A stretch of 5,888 nucleotides of DNA from an uncultured Peptococcaceae bacterium (GTDB lineage Bacteria > Bacillota > Peptococcia > Peptococcales > Peptococcaceae): the NCBI GenBank assembly GCA_900553245.1, contig USCP01000126.1, positions 1 to 5,888 on the forward strand. The letters are read 5' to 3'. The translations under genes and the position numbers were made by a program. The notes under the pieces were generated by a model that saw only the letters and a program-made list of their open reading frames with translations, made no database searches and was not told where the DNA came from. This document shows positions 1 to 5,664 of the stretch, piece by piece; position 1 is the first letter of the stretch; each line of letters starts with the position of its first letter.

Positions 1-2
1 GG

Positions 3-1628
3 CGTGACAAGGTAGGGAGTCAAGCCCATCAAGCAGGCTGCGCCGGTGGCTATGTGGGTCGCATGAAGAGCGGCGTGGTCACCGAAGCCCATGCCTGGGA
101 TACCAAGAAAGTCACTGCCTATAAAAGTGCGGGTGGCTTTGCCGGTGATATGCTCACCGGTGGCGTGGCAGAAGTTGGCAAGGTGAATCTCATTGGCTTT
201 CCACTCACCGGGGGCCTCAGTGCCGTACAGATCTTTGTACCGGTGGTGCGTAATTCCGATGTGACCGGTTTCCAATCCGGTTTGACAGTGCACGCTACCG
301 GCGTGCCACAGCCACAAGGTACCGCCAAGGTTGAAAAGGTCGGCGATGCCGGTGGATTTGTCGGGCGCATGGTAGGCGGTCAAATTTGGGGGGAATGGGA
401 CGATCCGAAAGCGGAAAAACCGGCACCAACCAAGACGACCACCACCACACAAAAGAACGAAGCAACACAGACGACAAGCAGTAATCAGAAAAACGAGGCG
501 GCAGATGCCGGTAACGACGCTTCAAAAGACAGCAAGCTGACTGCCGATGCTACGAAGGACACCAAAGCGAAAGCATCTGCCGATACTACCAAGGCAGAAA
601 AGAACGAAGGAGCTACAGATGCCAAAAGCAACAACGAGGCAGCTTCTGAGGCAAGCAAGAGCGATGCCGATGTGGCACAAACGCCTGCGCCTGCCTATGC
701 GACGGACGCCGTGCCGGATGCAGCCAACAACCGTTGCTTTGTCGATAATTTGCGTCGTGTGGATGGCACACGTACCGTCGGCGGCTTTGCCGGCTTGATT
801 GAGCCGGGCAGTGCGGCGTCACTGGATACGGCAAGCAGCGAAGGCCTTTTGGGGGGCCTCTTGCAACATGTCATTGGCACACCGGGCGATTTGCTTAAAC
901 TGTTGAACAACACTGTGGCAACTGTCAGAGCGTGTGACGTCAAGGCGTGGCATGACTATGGGATTGTTGTCAATGGCATTTACAATGTGCCCAATGACAC
1001 CAATACCCAATACGCCAAGGCGGTGGGTGGATTTGTTGGTGAATCCGATGGTGCCGTCTTTGGCAAATTGAAAGATGACAGCCAGACACCAAAATACGGC
1101 ACGTCGGTGCAGTGCTTGCGCAGTGTCACCGGTGGGGAACATGTTGGCGGCTACTTTGGCCTCGCAGATGTGTCCGCAGTGGCACAGGTAAGCGATGGCA
1201 AGACCGGCATATTGGGACAGCTTGTTACACTGGGCTCTACCGACATTTTGGACGGGTTCCGCACCTATGTGTATGATGGGGCGGTATCCGGCGCAAAGGT
1301 CGCCGGCTTGGGAGTCAATGCCAAGGAGGGAAAACGTAGTGAATATGTGAATGACCCTGTCTATACTGGTAACGCAGGGGGCTTCGGTGGCTCCTTGCTG
1401 AATGGCTCTGTCAAACGCTCCGATGTTACAGGCCTGCGCCAAGTCAACGGGCTTAACTATACCGGTGGCTTTGTGGGTCACCTCGGTAAGAGCGGGGCGG
1501 TGGATTTAGACAGTCTGGGGCTTTTGGATAAAGTTGTTGGCGTGGGGGCCGGGGTGCTCGATATCTTTGGTTCTCACGTGGAGGATTCCACCGTGACCGG
1601 GATGAATGGCGGCTTTAGCCAGTCGTAA
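3..1628 (+). CDS. Large GGFxG-repeat surface adhesin (probable pilus tip protein), upstream part; 5' end outside window, frame broken at 3' end
   Basis: This is the N-terminal side of a large cell-surface protein, probably the tip adhesin of the pilus encoded downstream. The frame is open from base 3, and the first visible residues already form a repeat (GGYVG, 45-59), so the true start and signal peptide lie upstream; the GTG at 54 falls inside that repeat. GGFxG repeats recur at 132, 351, 780, 1026, 1146, 1377 and 1464, each preceded by a short strand such as SDVTG or a Cys-containing strand. They resemble GLUG-type repeats expected to form a beta-solenoid (family knowledge). A Thr/Lys/Glu/Ala-rich stretch at 408-731 interrupts the repeats. 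Translation ends at TAA 1626-1628, a few codons after a GGF at 1608, while the next frame carries on with the same repeat type. I read this as one gene with a one-base shift. No LPxTG or membrane segment is present in this part. Binding target unknown. Confidence 0.85.
   Translation, partial: RDKVGSQAHQAGCAGGYVGRMKSGVVTEAHAWDTKKVTAYKSAGGFAGDMLTGGVAEVGKVNLIGFPLTGGLSAVQIFVPVVRNSDVTGFQSGLTVHATGVPQPQGTAKVEKVGDAGGFVGRMVGGQIWGEWDDPKAEKPAPTKTTTTTQKNEATQTTSSNQKNEAADAGNDASKDSKLTADATKDTKAKASADTTKAEKNEGATDAKSNNEAASEASKSDADVAQTPAPAYATDAVPDAANNRCFVDNLRRVDGTRTVGGFAGLIEPGSAASLDTASSEGLLGGLLQHVIGTPGDLLKLLNNTVATVRACDVKAWHDYGIVVNGIYNVPNDTNTQYAKAVGGFVGESDGAVFGKLKDDSQTPKYGTSVQCLRSVTGGEHVGGYFGLADVSAVAQVSDGKTGILGQLVTLGSTDILDGFRTYVYDGAVSGAKVAGLGVNAKEGKRSEYVNDPVYTGNAGGFGGSLLNGSVKRSDVTGLRQVNGLNYTGGFVGHLGKSGAVDLDSLGLLDKVVGVGAGVLDIFGSHVEDSTVTGMNGGFSQS
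408..731 (+). other. Low-complexity Thr/Lys/Glu/Asp/Ala linker within the adhesin
   Basis: About 108 codons encode a hydrophilic stretch with almost no aromatic or large aliphatic residues. It starts after WDDP and ends at VPDAANN. A KNEA/KNEG tetrapeptide occurs three times (453-464, 489-500, 600-611). It is probably disordered. It separates the first three GGFxG repeats from the rest, unlike the more usual position of such linkers next to the wall anchor. Confidence 0.75.
1606..1628 (+). other. Frame break inside the adhesin gene (extra base, probably A1617)
   Basis: The upstream frame ends at TAA 1626-1628, and the downstream frame is closed by TGA at 1603-1605, so the switch must occur within about 20 nt. 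The sister repeat at 780-794 reads GGC GGC TTT GCC GGC. Here 1608-1620 reads GGC GGC TTT A GCC. Skipping A1617 restores GGFA and enters the downstream frame directly. The simplest reading is a single-base insertion, either a true mutation or a sequence error. A programmed +1 shift is possible but the site does not match a well-known type. Confidence 0.8.
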
Positions 1629-3198
1629 CAGCGCCAAGGAAAAAGAAGAAATCAGCGGCGGCTTTGTCGGCATGGCGGACTTGGCAAAGCTCAAGAACGA
1701 CCAAGTCAATGACCTCAAGCAGGTCGCCAGTGGCACCACCGCCGGTGGGTTCGCTGGAAAGACCGATTTTGAATACCTTATCAAGCTTGAAGGGGATTCA
1801 TGGCTTGTTAATCAGCTGGTTGATTTGCTCAATAAGCTTCTAAAAGCCTTGTGGGTAGAGAACTTGGAAGCCGGCAAATTGATTCACATCAATCTCGGCA
1901 TCATCCAAGTGGATGCCCTCTATGACGGCAATTTGGTGCATGTGAACCTATTAGGCTTAGACATCGCCATTGCCTTGTCAAAGAAGGAGCAACTTGCCAC
2001 CATTCATATTGGCGATAGCAAAATCACGGTCAATGGCATCCAAAACGATGGCAGCTTAGCACCGGGGTCCGCACAGAAATTCAAAAATGAAATTCAACTC
2101 TCCCTTATTAAAGCCAACCGTACTCGCATTGATCATTGCCAAGTAACCGGGGTGCCAATTGGCTACGACGTCTACGGTGCCGGTGCCGATAACTACAACA
2201 ACGGCACCAATACCAAGGGGCATGCCGGCGGCTTTGTGGGCTGGAACAACGAAGGCCTTCTTAAGGGCAATGACATGTTCTATGTGGATGTGGTGCGCGG
2301 GGTGGAAAAAACCACCGCGCCATTCTCGGGTTTCTCGATTTTGGAAAGCAACTGGAACTTCAACAAGCTCTTTGGGATTGAAGGGGACCACAACAATTAC
2401 CGCATCTATCGAGAATTTGGCCAAGCCTTTGACGACATTGTGAAAGCACCGGGAGGAACGCCATTGCAAGATGCGTTCCAGTCAACGGGAACGTGGGACA
2501 ATATTTTCAAGATTGTTCATATGACAGAAAATAAGGTTGAGAAATTTACCGACCTCAAGGGTGCGCAGGCGACCAGTGAGACCGAAACCAAACCACTTGA
2601 TGCCTACATGGAAAACGGTGCCAAGGCGCTGCTGATGAACGACACACCAACCACGCCAACCCCAATCCCTGAGGATGAACTCTTGCCACCGGATATGCAG
2701 GACCCATGTAGTGACCTTGTGAACCTCACCATTGAAAAACGCTGGAAGGGCGACAACCCCGACAAGCGTCCGGAAAGCATCACCCTCACGATTACCCGTA
2801 CCTACGAAGAGAACGGCAAGGTGGTGCAGGACCCAAGCTTCAATGAAACCGTGACCATGACCAAGGCAGACTACCAGTCCGAAGACGTGTGGCAAAAGGT
2901 GCTCTCATCGCCAAACTACACGGCCTACCGTGTGGGCACCGATGGTACCACCAAATACTACTACACCTACAACGTGAGTGAAGCGGCCCTAGAAGGCTAC
3001 GACACCACCATCAAATACAACGACACCTACCACTACTCCACCACCATCACCAACGATTACAAATTCTTGGGCGGCCTTCTGCCGGAAACCGGTGGCAGTG
3101 GCATAGGGTGGTTGATGCTCGCCGGTCTGCTTCTCGTAGCAGCCGGATGCATTGCAAAAAGACGCCAACAGCACCACGAAGGGAGGGATGCTTCCTAA
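1606..3198 (+). CDS. Large surface adhesin, downstream part: repeats, Cna-B domain and LPETG cell-wall anchor
   Basis: This is the C-terminal half of the adhesin, in the frame +1 to the upstream part. The ATG at 1606 has no well-spaced ribosome binding site (the nearest GGAG ends about 22 nt upstream) and no signal peptide follows, so it is probably not an independent gene. Residues 18-22, 47-51 and 208-212 carry three more GGFxG repeats. After a long region rich in Asn and aromatics comes a Cna-B domain at about 374-485. It shows K378 in IEKRW, E459 in YNVSE and N483 in TITND, which fit the Lys, catalytic Glu and Asn of an intramolecular isopeptide bond. The sorting signal is LPETG (492-496), followed by a hydrophobic helix (about 500-517) and a KRR tail. 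The stop at 3196-3198 is 54 nt before the backbone pilin gene. Removing one base (such as A1617) would give a joined product of about 1064 residues within the window. Confidence 0.85.
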   Translation: MAALASRNSAKEKEEISGGFVGMADLAKLKNDQVNDLKQVASGTTAGGFAGKTDFEYLIKLEGDSWLVNQLVDLLNKLLKALWVENLEAGKLIHINLGIIQVDALYDGNLVHVNLLGLDIAIALSKKEQLATIHIGDSKITVNGIQNDGSLAPGSAQKFKNEIQLSLIKANRTRIDHCQVTGVPIGYDVYGAGADNYNNGTNTKGHAGGFVGWNNEGLLKGNDMFYVDVVRGVEKTTAPFSGFSILESNWNFNKLFGIEGDHNNYRIYREFGQAFDDIVKAPGGTPLQDAFQSTGTWDNIFKIVHMTENKVEKFTDLKGAQATSETETKPLDAYMENGAKALLMNDTPTTPTPIPEDELLPPDMQDPCSDLVNLTIEKRWKGDNPDKRPESITLTITRTYEENGKVVQDPSFNETVTMTKADYQSEDVWQKVLSSPNYTAYRVGTDGTTKYYYTYNVSEAALEGYDTTIKYNDTYHYSTTITNDYKFLGGLLPETGGSGIGWLMLAGLLLVAAGCIAKRRQQHHEGRDAS

Positions 3199-3238
3199 AG
3201 CGGTGCTTGCCTGCGCAACAATAAAAAATGAAATAGAA

Positions 3239-3244
3239 GAGGAG
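3239..3244 (+). promoter_or_regulatory. Ribosome binding site of the backbone pilin gene
   Basis: GAGGAG lies 8 nt before the ATG at 3253 in an A-rich stretch, which fixes the pilin start and suits strong translation. The 54-nt gap from the adhesin stop shows no convincing terminator or promoter, so co-transcription is likely. Confidence 0.8.
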
Positions 3245-3252
3245 AAAAACAC

Positions 3253-4755
3253 ATGCAAAAACTAAGAAAATGTTTGGCAGCCGTATTGGTTGCAGTCATG
3301 ATGCTGTCTCTGGGCAGTGGCATGGTCAACACCGAAGCACAAGCAGCAACAATGGGGACTATTACTGTTAATAAAGCAGTAGATAAGGCAACCTATAAAG
3401 CCTATCGTATCTTTGATGCGACTGTTGCTGGAGATAATGCTCACGCATCCTATGAATTGAATACTGATTGGATAGAATTCATTACTATTGGCGATGGTGC
3501 AAGCTATTTGATTGACGATGCTAAAGGACAAAATCTGAATAAAATTACTGTACAAGGACAAACTAAATATATCAATTTAAATGAAGGGAATGTTCAAGAT
3601 TTTGCAGGTAAGGCCCAGAAGTATGCAAAAGGGAAGAGTCCTGTAAAAACTGCTGTGGCAAGTGGTCAAACAGCAACTTTTACCGATATGCCAGTAGGGT
3701 ATTATTTGGTATTTGCACCAGATGCAACTCAGCCAAATAATACACAATATAGCTCCGTTTGTAACCTTACTACCACACATCCGGATGCAACTATTGATGC
3801 AAAGGGAACCACGCCAAGCATTGAAAAAACGGTGGATGATCCCGATAAGACTGTAGAAATTGGCCAAGTGGTAGAATATACTGTGAAAGGGACTGTGCCT
3901 AACACTAGCGGTTATGACACATATACTTACAAGGTAAAGGATACCATGACTGGATTGGAATTGACTGGGGACTACGATGTTACCATTGATGGCGTTGGTT
4001 CCATTAAAGATGGTGGTCATATCAGTGGGACGCTCCCAAAAGATCAAGCAAAGTCTTTTGAATTGGGTATCGATATGACTCAATATCAAGCACACATTGG
4101 TAAAACTGTGACCATCACCTATAAGGCGAGAGTGACTAAGGATGCGGTAACAGGGCAAGATGGGAATGTGAACAAAGCGGAATTGGTATATAGCAATGAC
4201 CCACAAAATCCAAGTCATACTGTAACTACACCACCAAGTGTAGTGAAAGTAAAGACCTTTGACATCACCATTTTAAAGCATGAAAAAGATAAAGAAGGTA
4301 CTGTTTTGAAAGATGCCAAATTTGTTCTTTACAAATATGATGCAGACGCTCACACTAAAATGTACTACCACTATGATGAGGCTACCAATGTTGTATCTTG
4401 GGTAAAGTTAGGTGAAAATGGCGTTGCTGCTGACTTGGCAACTGCCATTAAAAATGGAAAGATTACGGAAGTAATCACCGGCCCAGATGGGAAGGCAAAA
4501 TTTAATGGGTTGGCAGCAGGAGATTATTATTTACAGGAAACCCAAGCACCAGATGGCTATAATTTGATGGAGAAAGATCAAAAGGTGACGATTGTTGAAG
4601 GTACTACACCAAAAGATAATCTTGTAAAGGTTCCAAACGCGAGTGGTCCGGTACTTCCAGGCACTGGGGGCATTGGGAATACCATCTTCTATATTGTAGG
4701 TGGTGCGTTGATTTTGGCAGGCGTGGTGCTCTTAATGAGAAAGCGCGCGAAGTAA
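3253..4755 (+). CDS. Backbone (major) pilin, isopeptide-containing fimbrial protein with LPGTG anchor
   Basis: This 500-residue protein is the likely repeating shaft subunit of the pilus. Residues 1-33 form a signal peptide (KLRKC, hydrophobic core, AQA near the cleavage site). An N-terminal domain follows (TYKAYRIF, then PVGYYLVF) to about 180. A D2 fimbrial domain runs from about 188 to 320, with K192 in PSIEK and N315 in LVYSN as likely isopeptide partners. A C-terminal Cna-B/SpaA domain runs from about 335 to 463, with K342, N462 and the E-box YYLQETQAPDGY, whose E429 is the likely catalytic Glu. The sorting signal is LPGTG (468-472), followed by a membrane helix and an RKRAK tail. No YPK pilin motif is present; K184 in DAKGTTP, between the first two domains, is the best candidate for inter-subunit linkage (inference). 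The gene body is clearly more AT-rich than its neighbours. Length and domain order match RrgB-like backbone pilins. Confidence 0.93.
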   Translation: MQKLRKCLAAVLVAVMMLSLGSGMVNTEAQAATMGTITVNKAVDKATYKAYRIFDATVAGDNAHASYELNTDWIEFITIGDGASYLIDDAKGQNLNKITVQGQTKYINLNEGNVQDFAGKAQKYAKGKSPVKTAVASGQTATFTDMPVGYYLVFAPDATQPNNTQYSSVCNLTTTHPDATIDAKGTTPSIEKTVDDPDKTVEIGQVVEYTVKGTVPNTSGYDTYTYKVKDTMTGLELTGDYDVTIDGVGSIKDGGHISGTLPKDQAKSFELGIDMTQYQAHIGKTVTITYKARVTKDAVTGQDGNVNKAELVYSNDPQNPSHTVTTPPSVVKVKTFDITILKHEKDKEGTVLKDAKFVLYKYDADAHTKMYYHYDEATNVVSWVKLGENGVAADLATAIKNGKITEVITGPDGKAKFNGLAAGDYYLQETQAPDGYNLMEKDQKVTIVEGTTPKDNLVKVPNASGPVLPGTGGIGNTIFYIVGGALILAGVVLLMRKRAK

Positions 4756-4780
4756 TTTTTAACTAATCACAGAGGGTATT

Positions 4781-4804
4781 GCCAAGCGCCGTGGGGCGCT
4801 TGGC
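4781..4804 (+). terminator. Hairpin between backbone pilin and sortase genes: leaky terminator or mRNA 3' stabiliser
   Basis: A perfect 10-bp inverted repeat (GCCAAGCGCC at 4781-4790 and its reverse complement at 4795-4804) encloses a GTGG loop, 25 nt after the pilin stop. It is followed by GCTCTCTT, which is only a weak U-tract, so full termination is doubtful. Because the sortase follows without an evident promoter, partial termination or protection of the pilin mRNA end is the more likely role. Either would raise pilin expression over sortase. Confidence 0.6.
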
Positions 4805-4811
4805 GCTCTCT

Positions 4812-4825
4812 TGTGGGTGACCACA
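4812..4825 (+). promoter_or_regulatory. Small GNRA-loop hairpin just upstream of the sortase ribosome binding site
   Basis: TGTGG (4812-4816) pairs with CCACA (4821-4825) around a GTGA loop, a GNRA-type tetraloop. It ends 2 nt before the purine-rich ribosome binding site. It could tune sortase translation, but a 5-bp stem can occur by chance. Confidence 0.35.
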
Positions 4826-4827
4826 GT

Positions 4828-4835
4828 AGGGAGGG
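4828..4835 (+). promoter_or_regulatory. Ribosome binding site of the class C sortase gene
   Basis: AGGGAGGG lies 7 nt before the ATG at 4843. This decides the start in favour of ATG 4843 over the in-frame GTG at 4813, which sits inside the small hairpin and upstream of this site. Confidence 0.75.
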
Positions 4836-4842
4836 ATTCATC

Positions 4843-5664
4843 ATGAAAAACAAAATTACCAATCTCTTGATTGGGCTGCTCATCGTGGTGGGTGCCTCCG
4901 TATTGTTGTACCCGACGGTGAGCGATTGGTGGAACAGACAGGTGCAAACCCGTGCCATCATCGATTACGAGTCCAATATGGCAGATATGGACGCCGATGC
5001 CAAAGCCCAGCGTTGGGCAGAGGCCGAAGCGTACAATGCCGCCTTGTATCAGCATCCGTCGTCTTTTGGCGAGGCAGACAGCGGCCCCGCCGGTTACGAG
5101 AATATTCTTTCCCTCACAAGTGGGGGCATCATGGGCTACTTGGTGGTCAATGCCATCGATGTCAAGCTGCCGGTGTATCACGGCACGTCCAAGGCTGTGT
5201 TGGCGCAAGGGGTGGGGCATTTGCAAGGCTCGAGCCTGCCGGTGGGGGGCATCAACACCCACGCGGTGCTCTCTGCCCATACGGGGCTGCCGAGCTCCAA
5301 GCTCTTTTCGGACCTTAACGAGCTCAAGGAAGGCGACCGCTTTGAATTGCATGTGCTCGACAAGGTATTGACCTACGAGGTGGATCAAATCAAGGTGGTA
5401 CTGCCCAATGAAACCAACGACCTGCGGATTGAATCCGGCAAGGATTACTGCACGCTTTTTACCTGCACACCCTACGGCATCAACTCCCACCGTTTGTTGG
5501 TGAGAGGGGAGCGCGTGGCGGTGACGCAGGAAACACTCTTCCCGTATTCACAAGCCACACGCATTGACCCATTGCTGCTCTGGCCGATTGCCGCCGGATT
5601 GTTGGCGGCGGTGGTCGTTGGCGGCTGGTGGTGGCGTCGCAAACAAAGGAGGGATGGACAATGA
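4843..5664 (+). CDS. Class C sortase (pilus polymerase)
   Basis: This 273-residue membrane enzyme is expected to cleave pilins at the LPxTG-type motif between Thr and Gly and join them to a lysine of the next subunit, building the shaft outside the membrane. The N-terminal helix (about 5-24) is followed by a coiled, Ala/Glu-rich segment and the class C core: IMGYLVV, LPVYHGT, GVGHLQGSSLPVGG, LSAHTGLP. Catalytic residues fit H146, C208 (in TLFTCTPYG) and R217 (nine residues after the Cys, in SHRLLVRG). A second membrane helix (about 244-264) with an RRKQRR tail is typical of class C enzymes. The segment that normally carries the active-site lid (about 69-92) has no DP-aromatic motif; D79 is the nearest Asp. 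The ATG at 4843 has a good ribosome binding site and begins MKNK directly before the membrane helix. The stop overlaps the next start, so translational coupling is likely. Confidence 0.95.
   Translation: MKNKITNLLIGLLIVVGASVLLYPTVSDWWNRQVQTRAIIDYESNMADMDADAKAQRWAEAEAYNAALYQHPSSFGEADSGPAGYENILSLTSGGIMGYLVVNAIDVKLPVYHGTSKAVLAQGVGHLQGSSLPVGGINTHAVLSAHTGLPSSKLFSDLNELKEGDRFELHVLDKVLTYEVDQIKVVLPNETNDLRIESGKDYCTLFTCTPYGINSHRLLVRGERVAVTQETLFPYSQATRIDPLLLWPIAAGLLAAVVVGGWWWRRKQRRDGQ
5647..5652 (+). promoter_or_regulatory. Ribosome binding site of the last gene, within the sortase 3' end
   Basis: AGGAGG, inside the AAAGGAGGG run at the end of the sortase coding region, lies 8 nt before the ATG at 5661. 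The start is nested in the sortase stop (ATGA, 5661-5664). Confidence 0.85.

Larger units (their letters stand above)
45..2241 (+). repeat. Dispersed GGFxG (GLUG-like) protein repeats in the adhesin
   Basis: Eleven complete Gly-Gly-aromatic-x-Gly cores begin at 45, 132, 351, 780, 1026, 1146, 1377, 1464, 1657, 1744 and 2227. A twelfth, broken by the frame shift, begins at 1608. Spacing ranges from about 85 to 480 nt, so these are diverged domain repeats and not tandem DNA copies. Many cores are followed by a polar residue run and preceded by a V-x-G or C-x-V strand. Related repeats are known in Gram-positive surface proteins as GLUG motifs; the assignment here is by eye. Confidence 0.7.

Noticed and set aside
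54..56. GTG as the start of the adhesin
   Set aside because: The frame is open upstream to base 3, and the GTG codes for the Val of a GGYVG repeat; no ribosome binding site or signal peptide follows.
819..1481. Long open minus-strand frame opposite the adhesin
   Set aside because: It mirrors a well-supported coding region; the translation shows no recognisable domain and no credible ribosome binding site was seen.
1608..1620. Programmed +1 frameshift site
   Set aside because: TTT followed by AGC is not a recognised +1 shift site, no stimulatory element was seen, and the extra A relative to a sister repeat is explained more simply by an insertion or sequence error. Not fully excluded.
3199..3252. 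Separate promoter for the backbone pilin
   Set aside because: No convincing -35/-10 pair with proper spacing was found; TTGCCT is present but no good -10 follows.
3577..4218. Open minus-strand frame opposite the backbone pilin
   Set aside because: Shadow of the pilin coding region; its composition reflects reverse complements of pilin codons.
4813..4815. GTG start for the sortase, adding ten residues
   Set aside because: It lies in a hairpin and before the strong AGGGAGGG site; ATG 4843 starts directly ahead of the membrane helix with proper spacing.
4759..5490. Long open minus-strand frame opposite the sortase
   Set aside because: The + strand encodes a complete sortase with its catalytic residues; the reverse product resembles nothing known and is His/Gln/Arg-rich as expected for a shadow frame.
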